DNA of 15,146 bases, from assembly GCA_030636255.1 (NCBI GenBank), contig DAOVXH010000019.1, positions 1 to 15,146 of the forward strand, given 5' to 3'. The stretch is from Methanomassiliicoccales archaeon (GTDB taxonomy: Archaea; Thermoplasmatota; Thermoplasmata; SG8-5). The notes beneath the pieces were generated by a model, which ran no database searches, was not told where the DNA came from, and saw only the letters and a list, made by a program, of their open reading frames with translations. The translations under genes and the position numbers were made by a program. Of this stretch, positions 1-6,547 are shown piece by piece; the first letter of the stretch is position 1; each line of letters begins with the position of its first letter.

Positions 1-1
1 G

Positions 2-367
2 GCAAGCGCCCACAGAACTCCAAAATTGGTGGAAAAGCTGGTGGACGAATCCGATGCAAAGGTATTCATTGCCATTGCCGGACTTGCAGCAGCCCTGCCA
101 GGTTCAATAGCGGCCCACACAGTAAGGCCAGTCATTGGTGTGCCGGTCTCCGGAAAAGTCAATTTGGATTCTATTCTATCAATTGTCCAGATGCCCCCGG
201 GAATTCCTGTTGGAGCTGTTGGTATTGACAGGGGTGAAAACGCAGCCCTTCTGGCAGCCCAGATTATTGGAATTAACAATCCAGAGGTGGAGCAAAAACT
301 GCTGGAACACAGAAAGGCTCAGGAAGATAAGGTCCATGCTGATTCATCCAGCCTGGGTGATGCCTGA
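2..367 (+). CDS. purE: N5-carboxyaminoimidazole ribonucleotide mutase / AIR carboxylase PurE, C-terminal part
   Basis: The reading frame is open from base 2 and gives 121 residues, so the N-terminus lies outside the window. PurE carries out the carboxylation step that makes CAIR in purine biosynthesis in the cytoplasm. The first visible residues, ASAHRTP, match the conserved substrate-binding loop. Further on come ALPGSIAAHT, PVIGVPVSGK, LDSILSIVQMP and DRGENAALLAAQI, all in the order expected for class I-type PurE. The last ~20 residues are a charged tail. The TGA stop overlaps the ATG of guaAB by one base (TGATG), so the two are very likely co-transcribed and translationally coupled. A downstream TTG at 26 is not a start, because the family motif begins upstream of it. 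Confidence 0.93.
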   Translation, partial: ASAHRTPKLVEKLVDESDAKVFIAIAGLAAALPGSIAAHTVRPVIGVPVSGKVNLDSILSIVQMPPGIPVGAVGIDRGENAALLAAQIIGINNPEVEQKLLEHRKAQEDKVHADSSSLGDA

Positions 368-1314
368 TGTTCGACCCTGAGACATTTGCAAATGAAGCAA
401 TTGAGCAGATACGCCAGCAGATAGATGGCAAGACCATTATCGCATGCTCCGGCGGAGTTGACAGCATTGTTGCAACAGTCCTGGTAAGCATGGCAATCGG
501 AGACCAACTTTTGGCGGTACATGTTGACACTGGGTTCATGCGAAAAAATGAATCCGCAGACGTGGTCAAGATGATGGAAAATATGGATATCAATCACAAG
601 TTCGTTGATGCCAGCCAGGAATTCTACGACGCCCTGAAGGGCGTTGAAGAACCCGAGGCAAAACGTAAAATCATCGGCGAGAGATTTATTCGGGTATTCG
701 AGAGAGAAGCCAAAATCATCGGTTCAAAATTCCTTGTTCAGGGCACAATTGCGCCTGACTGGATAGAATCTGGCGGAGAACTTCGTGACACAATCAAAAG
801 CCATCACAATGTTGGAGCACTTCCAGAAAAAATGGACATGAAGCTGGTTGAGCCATTGAGGGATTTATACAAGGACGAGGTCAGAAAGCTGGGCAGATAC
901 CTTGGAATAGAATTTGCAGAACGCCAGCCATTTCCTGGACCTGGCCTGGCAATTAGAATCATTGGAGAGCCAACCGAAGAGGCAGCCCACATAGTCAGGG
1001 AGGCCTGCGCCATTGTTGAGGAAGAGTTTGAAAAGGGCGCAGAAGAAGGAATAATGGAATTACCTTGGCAGTACTTTGCAGTTCTCACTCCAATTAAAAC
1101 TGTGGGAGTTCACGGAGATGTTCGGGCATACGGCTACACTGTGGCAGTAAGGGCGGTCCAATCACTGGACGGCATGACCGCAGCCTATTCCAAGATACCC
1201 CATGAAGTTCTGGATAAGATTTCTATTCGTATAACCAATACCATGAAAGATAAGGTCAACAGGGTTGTTTATGATATTACGAATAAGCCGCCAGCAACTA
1301 TTGAGTGGGAATAA
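367..1314 (+). CDS. guaAB: GMP synthase [glutamine-hydrolysing] subunit B (ATP-pyrophosphatase subunit)
   Basis: This 315-aa protein is the synthetase half of the split archaeal GMP synthetase. It adenylates XMP and aminates it with ammonia supplied by a separate glutaminase subunit, which is not in this window. The PP-loop SGGVDS is at residues 28-33. SHHNVGALPE (145-154), RQPFPGPGLAIRIIGE (186-201), GVHGDVRAYG (247-256) and the C-terminal KPPATIEWE are the expected later motifs of the ATPase and dimerisation domains. There is no N-terminal glutamine amidotransferase domain, and the length fits the archaeal subunit B. GGTGAT at about 356-361 is a good Shine-Dalgarno for the ATG at 367. With purE it forms a purine operon. 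The stop is one base from the converging stop of the small gene on the other strand. Confidence 0.96.
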   Translation: MFDPETFANEAIEQIRQQIDGKTIIACSGGVDSIVATVLVSMAIGDQLLAVHVDTGFMRKNESADVVKMMENMDINHKFVDASQEFYDALKGVEEPEAKRKIIGERFIRVFEREAKIIGSKFLVQGTIAPDWIESGGELRDTIKSHHNVGALPEKMDMKLVEPLRDLYKDEVRKLGRYLGIEFAERQPFPGPGLAIRIIGEPTEEAAHIVREACAIVEEEFEKGAEEGIMELPWQYFAVLTPIKTVGVHGDVRAYGYTVAVRAVQSLDGMTAAYSKIPHEVLDKISIRITNTMKDKVNRVVYDITNKPPATIEWE

Positions 1315-1315
1315 A

Positions 1316-1534
1316 TTATCCAATCTTCTCCTTATTTCTAAGGTAGAAGAACACTGCAAAAATAATCAGGCCAATCATCAATACGTAGTAGAAGCTATTA
1401 TCGCGGCAGGTGATGCAATCTCCGTCATCGTCGCATGAATCATCATCACATTCGTCATCCTCCTGAGCTGCAACATTGCCGAAGGCATTGAGCAGAATCA
1501 GGCCTGCCAGTATGATAATTAGTAATTTCTTCAT
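1316..1534 (-). CDS. Small secreted/membrane protein with an Asp/Glu- and Cys-rich loop, function unknown
   Basis: This 72-aa protein is not one I recognise. Residues 1-23 form a signal peptide or first membrane segment (MKKLL start, hydrophobic core, AAQ). Residues 24-45 are extremely acidic and hold four cysteines (C29, C34, C40, C43). Residues 49-64 are a second hydrophobic segment, followed by a basic tail (RNKEK). The likely arrangement is an external acidic loop held at the membrane; metal binding or disulfide formation by the loop is only inference. No clear Shine-Dalgarno precedes the ATG. A weak TATA-like stretch (TCATATC) lies about 25-30 nt upstream, which would fit a leaderless transcript. 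The two-helix layout with a skewed loop argues for a real gene rather than a chance frame. Confidence 0.62.
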   Translation of the reverse strand: MKKLLIIILAGLILLNAFGNVAAQEDDECDDDSCDDDGDCITCRDNSFYYVLMIGLIIFAVFFYLRNKEKIG

Positions 1535-1608
1535 ATTTTCAAATTAATGAAGGTCGCATGTGATATGAGGATTTCGCCGGAAAGTGGTTAGGCTGGAACT
1601 CGGTCCTT

Positions 1609-1651
1609 GTTGAATTCTTTTGCCAGTAAATTTATTTTGTCAGAATTCAAC
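1609..1651. repeat. 10-bp perfect inverted repeat, arms GTTGAATTCT / AGAATTCAAC
   Basis: The arms are 1609-1618 and 1642-1651, separated by 23 bases that are AT-rich in the middle. The element lies between the tRNA-Met gene and the 72-aa membrane protein gene, both on the minus strand. It could be a protein-binding site or an RNA hairpin. No T-tract follows either arm closely enough to make it a convincing terminator. Confidence 0.5.
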
Positions 1652-1697
1652 GGCCTTTTTATTATTGCTTGGTTTTTGCTCATAGTGAAATAAAAAG

Positions 1698-1805
1698 TGC
1701 CGAGGACGGGATCCGAACCCGTGGCCTTCGGATATCTCAAGATATCCTGTGCGTCATAGATTATCCCTATGAGTCCGACGCTCTACCAGGCTGAGCCACC
1801 TCGGC
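1698..1805 (-). tRNA. tRNA-Met (CAU), elongator type, with a 34-nt intron at 37/38
   Basis: Read on the minus strand, the acceptor stem GCCGAGG pairs with CCTCGGC, followed by discriminator A73; CCA is not encoded. The D-arm is GCTC-AGCCTGGTA-GAGC. The anticodon stem TCGGA pairs with TCCGA, and the T-arm is ACGGG-TTCGGAT-CCCGT. The anticodon CAT is at 1771-1769. The G1-C72 pair and the lack of three G-C pairs in the anticodon stem argue against the initiator, and the overall sequence resembles archaeal elongator tRNA-Met. tRNA-Ile2 (agmatidine CAU) is less likely but not excluded. Without the intron the mature length is 74 nt. Confidence 0.93.
1734..1767 (-). other. tRNA intron with canonical bulge-helix-bulge splice site
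   Basis: The 34-nt intron follows A37. The four-base helix is CTCA (tRNA 32-35) with TGAG near the intron 3' end. The three-base bulges are TAG and ATA, each cut after its second base. The inner helix is GGATA with TATCT (one G-T wobble). This is the substrate of the archaeal tRNA-splicing endonuclease. Confidence 0.92.
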
Positions 1806-1850
1806 GTTTTGTAAAGAATACTTGTGGCTTTCAGCCAGATAATTCATTAT

Positions 1851-1858
1851 TGTATAAG
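1851..1858 (-). promoter_or_regulatory. TATA-like box (CTTATACA) upstream of tRNA-Met
   Basis: The box lies about 46-53 nt upstream of the mature tRNA 5' end. With usual archaeal spacing, transcription would start near 1828 and leave a leader of about 20 nt for RNase P to remove. A small hairpin (GGCT-TTC-AGCC on the plus strand) lies within that leader. Confidence 0.45.
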
Positions 1859-1901
1859 TGTTTTGTTCAATTAAATCATGCCTCACATAAGTTTGATAAG
1901 C

Positions 1902-1946
1902 AAAAAAATAAAAGTTAACCAGTGGTGATGGAGTCAACCACTGGTT
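1902..1946 (-). terminator. Hairpin plus T-tract terminator
   Basis: A perfect 10-bp stem (AACCAGTGGT 1917-1926 with ACCACTGGTT 1937-1946) has a 10-base loop. On the minus strand it is followed by TTAACTTTTATTTTTTT. It would end transcripts coming from the 69-aa gene and the folded module at 1955-2021. The polarity is clear, because the plus-strand side has no T-run. Confidence 0.62.
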
Positions 1947-1954
1947 GGGTGTTT

Positions 1955-2021
1955 TATATGGAGTGCCCAGGTCAAGCCTGGGCGAGATGAAAAAATGAAA
2001 GGTGGCACATCTCTCCATGTA
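1955..2021 (-). ncRNA. Folded three-way-junction RNA module downstream of the 69-aa gene
   Basis: An outer stem joins 1958-1963 (ATGGAG) with 2013-2018 (CTCCAT). With wobble on the plus strand it extends to 1955-1963/2013-2021. Inside are a 7-bp hairpin (GCCCAGG 1965-1971 with CCTGGGC 1977-1983, loop TCAAG) and a second stem (GAGATG 1984-1989 with CATCTC 2008-2013) closing an 18-base loop. The minus strand is favoured because a 69-aa gene lies upstream and a terminator downstream in that direction. The outer helix, however, is slightly better on the plus strand, so the strand is uncertain. I do not recognise a known riboswitch class. Confidence 0.4.
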
Positions 2022-2067
2022 CCTCTTCCATTGCAATTCTGTCCACTTGGGCGAATGTTTGGGATGC

Positions 2068-2277
2068 CTACAGCGAATACTTCGCGTATTTTGTCACTGT
2101 CTGGCCTGACTTGATTTCCCGCTTCATTGTGATTGCGCAGAGCATGACGCCGCAGATGTTTATTGTATTACTGGACATCACGCCAGAACCGGATGCGAGG
2201 CTGAGATTGTCTATGCGAATGTTCCCGTATTCGACCTTCGGGATGCTCATTTCATATTCGTACCCACGATTTTTCAT
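2068..2277 (-). CDS. Hypothetical 69-aa protein
   Basis: I do not recognise this protein. It starts MKNRGYEYEMSIPKVEYGN, continues with a Ser/Gly-rich middle (LASGSGVMSSNT) and a short hydrophobic stretch (INICGVMLCAI), and ends with a basic, Tyr-containing tail. There is no signal peptide. The best evidence that it is real is the start context: GAGGAGGT sits 6-8 bases before the ATG, the strongest Shine-Dalgarno in the window. A TATA-like TTTATATT at 2328-2335 is correctly placed for a start near 2307. The transcript would then run through the folded module and end at the hairpin terminator at 1902-1946. It may be a small protein whose mRNA tail is functional. Confidence 0.55.
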   Translation of the reverse strand: MKNRGYEYEMSIPKVEYGNIRIDNLSLASGSGVMSSNTINICGVMLCAITMKREIKSGQTVTKYAKYSL

Positions 2278-2283
2278 ATTTAA

Positions 2284-2290
2284 CCTCCTC
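2284..2290 (-). promoter_or_regulatory. Strong Shine-Dalgarno (GAGGAGG) for the 69-aa gene
   Basis: Read on the minus strand, GAGGAGGT precedes the ATG at 2277 by about six bases. It matches the archaeal 16S 3' tail almost fully and decides the start of this small gene. Confidence 0.75.
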
Positions 2291-2304
2291 AGACTTTTTA
2301 GTCT
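2291..2304 (-). promoter_or_regulatory. Palindrome AGACT-4 nt-AGTCT in the leader of the 69-aa gene
   Basis: A 5-bp inverted repeat with a four-base centre directly abuts the Shine-Dalgarno and lies at or just after the transcription start predicted from the TATA box at 2328-2335. It could be an operator or an mRNA hairpin that controls access to the ribosome site. Confidence 0.4.
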
Positions 2305-2327
2305 TAATACTCAATTGTCATTATTAG

Positions 2328-2335
2328 AATATAAA
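2328..2335 (-). promoter_or_regulatory. TATA-like box (TTTATATT) for the 69-aa gene
   Basis: The centre is about 55 nt upstream of the ATG, predicting a leader of about 30 nt that would include the palindrome and Shine-Dalgarno. A second, perfectly palindromic AT-rich box, GGTTATAACC, lies at 2344-2353 immediately upstream, where a B-recognition element or regulator site would be expected. Confidence 0.45.
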
Positions 2336-2417
2336 CCTATTTTGGTTATAACCTAGTTGTACACCATGCGGAAGCGTAAGAGGCCTCAAAATCTGGATTC
2401 AGCAATCTTGAATTAGC

Positions 2418-5400
2418 CTATGTCTCAGGCGGTGGCCTTTGACCTCGCTTCTGAACCTTCCGTGTATTAGGTGGGCGCTTTTCAGAATACGACAAGCCAA
2501 TCATGATTACCACAGCAACCAAAAATACCATGATGCCAATATGTGTATCAGATAAACGAGTATTAATTTCAGTATCAGTTGGAATAGGGGTATCTATTTC
2601 CGAATCTGCCCTTATAAGGACACTAATCTCATCTCCTGTCATACCATCTTCTAGTTCAGCGGATGCATCTATCGTTCCATCTCCGTCGTTATCTATAGAT
2701 AATATTACTTTCAATGATTTTTCTATATCTGAACTAGTATTATTATACTCACTGAACTCAAATTGATAGATTTCTCCACCAGTAATATTTATTTCATTTA
2801 AACTCATCTTCTTTTCACTTTCATAATATGTTCTATTAAGAGTATATTGAACACTAAATTCAGATTCTTCCTCTGATGTCAATTGAATTTTTGCTCCCCC
2901 ATCATTAATTTCTATTATATCTACAGTACCTTTTGAAATAATTGATTTATTCAATTGGAAAACATTGTAATCTGATACGTTCGTCAGAGTGAGGTAGCTA
3001 AATGTATAATCACCACTATCTAATGAAGTAACTGAAAATTTCCAATTATGATTTTTTGGTAATAGATATAATTCTTTTTCACCTGTTGATATTATTTCTG
3101 CCCCTTCAATTTCATTAATTTCCTCGCCCAAGGGTGTTGTACCAATCCTTTTACCTTCTTCATTAGTGCACATAAGATTTACAGGACATTCAACAGACGC
3201 TTGAGAACAACCAAATGGATTCAAAGAGGCAGTTTTCACAATCTGTTCTATGAGATAACCATTGATATAAATGTTGACAGACACTTTACAACCAGTAATT
3301 ATACCAAAGCCCTCTAATCCTTCTCTGTATTTATAAATTTGATTTGGTAGAAGGGTCTCAAATATTGGATTTGAATTGATATTAAAGGGTGCCCATAAAT
3401 AACCATCAAATGAAAGTTGTACATCGCAATAAATATGATCAAAAGCATAGTTTTCAAGATTTGTTACCTGAACCTCAGCTGTTATCAATCCTGGAAAAAT
3501 TACTGTCCAAGGTATCCAGAATGGATCCACAATCGTGAGAATAGAGGGGCTTTTACAAAAATAAACACTATCTTCAATATATGATGACATTATGAAAGCT
3601 TTATCTTGATTTTTACCCAGAATCTCAACTTTATAATTCCTTAAAGGTGGCACTGCTAAATTATCAAGGCTGTTGAAAGATATTGTCTGGCCCATGCCTG
3701 GTTTAATAGTTTTAGTTGATGCAACCGTCTGGTAAACATGACCAGTTATAGGATCTGAAAGGATGAAAATAAAATCATACGTTGCAGATTTTGAATCTGC
3801 ATTATTGACAGTTAATGTTGGGTTTAAAGCTTCTCCTAGAGAGAGATCAGAATTCTGTGTATATTCTGTTATTTCGAAATAATTTATATCATTTCCAGCC
3901 AGAATATCCTCAACCCCACTATAAGCTTGGTGGATGATTTCGGCAACCTGGGCTAACATTGAATTTATCATTAAATTGCTGATAACTAACATACTAGCAT
4001 AAATAGTCATAAAACTAATATCACAGCCAATAGACGCTCCAACGCCTGCGCCTCCAAGCAATAATGGAATTCCCAGGCCAGTTCCTACTCCGCTAATCGT
4101 TAAAATAAGACCGCCCATGGATGCCATCCAGGTTAAACTTGCCATTCTTTTTTCGAAGTATTCTTCATTCAATAGCATTTCAGTAAGAGCCAAATTATAA
4201 CTATTAAAATCTTCGATACCATTTGCTGGGTCGTTGAAAATCACAACAGGGGTAGTGCATACAGTTGTTAATTCCGCTTGAATTCCATATATAAACTCTT
4301 GAATCAATGTTGCTTCATTTTTGTTAAGCTCTTCGGAATCAATAAGAGTTTCAATATTATCAATTGAAGAGTAAATATAATTTTTTATGTCATTCAATGT
4401 AACTCTTTGATTTCGGTCATAATATATACCATTCTTAACAGTGAAATCATAGAAAGCTTCTCCTTCATTCAAATAATCCTTAGTAACAGTTCGAATTTCC
4501 TCATCTGGAAGAGAAAGAAAATCGCTTTCTTTAATTTCTTCAGTAGTCCATTTTACAATTTCCGAACATAATTCACTTAGAATTTCTTCAGTAAGGAGCT
4601 CTACAGTCAAGGGCGCTAAGGTATTTGCGTCAATGGTTTGTACGTTAAAATATGCCATAAATGAACCAAGCAAAACATCCACTTTAAAATCATTAGTTTT
4701 ATCAGTTAATGCAATTGAGAGATTTGACATCAGCCCAGAGCCTTCCTCAGTTACTTCTTCAATGGATAAATCAACCGATGAATATAGGGAAGCAATATCT
4801 GATGATAAATCATACGAAATTGTGGAAGAACTTGCTTCATTAGAGAGGCTCCCCTCTCCAATATCATTCACGGCACTAATCTGGTAATAATAAGTCTGCC
4901 AGCTTGTTAAACCTGAATCTGTGTAGGTCAGTACATTATCTATCGTAGTAAGATAAGATTCATCACCAGAACTTGTCCCTTGATAAATATTGTAATTCGT
5001 TATTGAAGAACCACCATCGTCTGCTGGAGCATCCCATGTTAGAGTTACTTCTCCATCTCCGGGGGTTGCTTGGAGGTTCAGTGGAGCTGTAGGGGATACT
5101 ATTGCAGATGAACTAACTGTGATTTTCACTGCATCCGCAGGAAAATAATAATTTCCCCTTCCTCCTGTTGTATCTACCTGGCCAATGGCTAAACCATCTA
5201 CCCTTGCATCATTTATTTGTGTTGAACTCCACCCAGCAACATCATTTCCATCATCCCACTGAAGAGTTCCAATCCCCCAATTTGTAGCAGACATAACTTG
5301 TCCAGCATTAAATTCCCATCCGCCAGCAATAATCAGATAATATGTTCCCTCTATATCAGGCGCGGTTACATCTATATCAACAGTATCTGTGCCTGTTCCC

Positions 5401-6377
5401 GTTGCAAATGTTCCAATTTCCCAGTAAGATGTTGAATGTGTTCCCCAATTAGGAGTTGTGCCAATAACATAAACCGCACTGCCTGGACCAGTATTGTCTA
5501 ATGAAATATCAACTGAACCACTAATCGATGTGCCTGGTTGAACTTCTATAGATTTATCGACTGAATTATAGCTTAATTCACTAAATGTACCGGAGGTTAT
5601 GTGGATATAACTATCTGCTGCGAAATCATTTGCTACATCCAGTGCATTTTGATAATTTGACTCGATTTCTGTTGCGCTTAATGCATAATTATATATCTTA
5701 ACTTCATCAATCATTCCTTCTATTCTCTTACTCTCTGACGCACCCCAGGTATGCTTTCCGATGTACAGAGGATTTAAGTTGTTACCAAAAGTTTGAATTG
5801 ACACTTCTAAATCGTTTATTAATATTCCGTTTACATAAATTGACAATATGTTTCCATCATATGTTCCGACAACTGAATAATTTGTGTTTGTTTCAAATAC
5901 GTATGAAGAAGCAACTGTTGCACGGTTAACCCCGTCGCCAATGGTGATTTTAAATTCAAGTGAATTTTGGGCAGGGTCTTCACGTACGTGTAAATTATAT
6001 ACATCTTTGGTTAAATCATCGCCTTTCCCAACTATATCCTCCCCCTCATCATATATATATACACTTTTAATATTCACCCATGCCTCTAGAGTGATTTGGT
6101 TAAACCCCCTTAATGATGGGTCGTCTGGTACTTCGACATAATCATCCACACCATCAAAACTCAACGCAGAACCATTAATCCCTGTTGCCCATGTTGCTCC
6201 GTAGATTATACCATCATTGCCATTTCCTGAAGTATCTGTTGCATCAGTACCAGCACCTTCATCGAAACTCCATTTTGCAATTAATCCGTCTTCAGCTGTT
6301 ACATTGATATTAAACATTGAAGCAAAAGTTATCAATATCAGAGCAAGCGCCACTGCGATTGTAAATACCTTCCTCAT
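2418..6377 (-). CDS. Large secreted, membrane-anchored surface protein with LamG and FN3 domains
   Basis: This is a 1,319-aa protein from the ATG at 6377. A longer frame reaches 6440, but the signal peptide begins at the internal ATG, which has GAGGTG six bases upstream. Residues 1-28 are the signal peptide. Residues 31-247 form a LamG/concanavalin-like domain (AKWSFDEG, FDGVDDYVEV, IDEVKIYNYAL). Residues 250-425 are a beta-rich domain, and 428-519 an FN3 domain (APLNLQATPGDGEVTLTWDAP). Residues 520-745 look helical and acidic, 746-815 are strongly hydrophobic and glycine-rich, and 840-1225 are beta-rich. A calcium-loop-like DNDGDGTID is at 1229-1237. A membrane helix at 1280-1296 is followed by a basic tail (KRPPNTRKVQKRG). 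It is thus probably anchored at its C-terminus with most of the chain outside. The role is unknown: adhesion or carbohydrate binding (LamG), or attack on neighbours. The middle is AT-rich. Confidence 0.88.
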   Translation of the reverse strand: MRKVFTIAVALALILITFASMFNINVTAEDGLIAKWSFDEGAGTDATDTSGNGNDGIIYGATWATGINGSALSFDGVDDYVEVPDDPSLRGFNQITLEAWVNIKSVYIYDEGEDIVGKGDDLTKDVYNLHVREDPAQNSLEFKITIGDGVNRATVASSYVFETNTNYSVVGTYDGNILSIYVNGILINDLEVSIQTFGNNLNPLYIGKHTWGASESKRIEGMIDEVKIYNYALSATEIESNYQNALDVANDFAADSYIHITSGTFSELSYNSVDKSIEVQPGTSISGSVDISLDNTGPGSAVYVIGTTPNWGTHSTSYWEIGTFATGTGTDTVDIDVTAPDIEGTYYLIIAGGWEFNAGQVMSATNWGIGTLQWDDGNDVAGWSSTQINDARVDGLAIGQVDTTGGRGNYYFPADAVKITVSSSAIVSPTAPLNLQATPGDGEVTLTWDAPADDGGSSITNYNIYQGTSSGDESYLTTIDNVLTYTDSGLTSWQTYYYQISAVNDIGEGSLSNEASSSTISYDLSSDIASLYSSVDLSIEEVTEEGSGLMSNLSIALTDKTNDFKVDVLLGSFMAYFNVQTIDANTLAPLTVELLTEEILSELCSEIVKWTTEEIKESDFLSLPDEEIRTVTKDYLNEGEAFYDFTVKNGIYYDRNQRVTLNDIKNYIYSSIDNIETLIDSEELNKNEATLIQEFIYGIQAELTTVCTTPVVIFNDPANGIEDFNSYNLALTEMLLNEEYFEKRMASLTWMASMGGLILTISGVGTGLGIPLLLGGAGVGASIGCDISFMTIYASMLVISNLMINSMLAQVAEIIHQAYSGVEDILAGNDINYFEITEYTQNSDLSLGEALNPTLTVNNADSKSATYDFIFILSDPITGHVYQTVASTKTIKPGMGQTISFNSLDNLAVPPLRNYKVEILGKNQDKAFIMSSYIEDSVYFCKSPSILTIVDPFWIPWTVIFPGLITAEVQVTNLENYAFDHIYCDVQLSFDGYLWAPFNINSNPIFETLLPNQIYKYREGLEGFGIITGCKVSVNIYINGYLIEQIVKTASLNPFGCSQASVECPVNLMCTNEEGKRIGTTPLGEEINEIEGAEIISTGEKELYLLPKNHNWKFSVTSLDSGDYTFSYLTLTNVSDYNVFQLNKSIISKGTVDIIEINDGGAKIQLTSEEESEFSVQYTLNRTYYESEKKMSLNEINITGGEIYQFEFSEYNNTSSDIEKSLKVILSIDNDGDGTIDASAELEDGMTGDEISVLIRADSEIDTPIPTDTEINTRLSDTHIGIMVFLVAVVIMIGLSYSEKRPPNTRKVQKRGQRPPPET

Positions 6378-6383
6378 CTCATC

Positions 6384-6389
6384 CACCTC
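6384..6389 (-). promoter_or_regulatory. Shine-Dalgarno (GAGGTG) that fixes the surface protein start
   Basis: It lies six bases before the ATG at 6377, and the encoded protein then begins with a clean signal peptide. The upstream in-frame ATG at 6440 has no such site and would bury the signal sequence behind 21 polar residues. AT-rich boxes at 6418-6429 and 6401-6407 are candidate TATA elements for this gene. Confidence 0.65.
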
Positions 6390-6512
6390 ACTATTTCCCT
6401 GTATAAATTCGCTATCTATTAATTTAGCGGTTGCTCTCATTTTTTAATAATTTACGTGCCTTTATTGAACTCGTAATTCAATAATTTTCTCCTAAACACC
6501 GGAACTGAATAA

Positions 6513-6522
6513 TTTTAATAAT
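6513..6522 (+). promoter_or_regulatory. TATA-like box upstream of alaS
   Basis: The TTTTAATAAT stretch is centred about 30 nt before the alaS ATG at 6548. No Shine-Dalgarno lies between, so alaS is probably translated from a leaderless or very short-leader mRNA. Confidence 0.45.
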
Positions 6523-6547
6523 CCCTTCCCTATCTCCAGGCATAATC

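Noticed and set aside
1588..1683. 31-codon frame as an annotated gene
   Set aside because: No ribosome site, start immediately after the tRNA 3' end, and no recognisable family; kept only as part of an observation.
1767..2036. 89-codon minus-strand frame ending EVAQPGRASDS
   Set aside because: Its end is a translation of the tRNA-Met gene, and its body crosses the terminator hairpin and the folded RNA module.
5884..6141. Plus-strand frames inside the surface gene and inside alaS/valS
   Set aside because: They are antisense shadows of strongly supported genes, without start signals or recognisable domains.
6378..6440. Upstream ATG extending the surface protein by 21 residues
   Set aside because: The extension is polar and would place the signal peptide internally; a Shine-Dalgarno and signal peptide both support the ATG at 6377.
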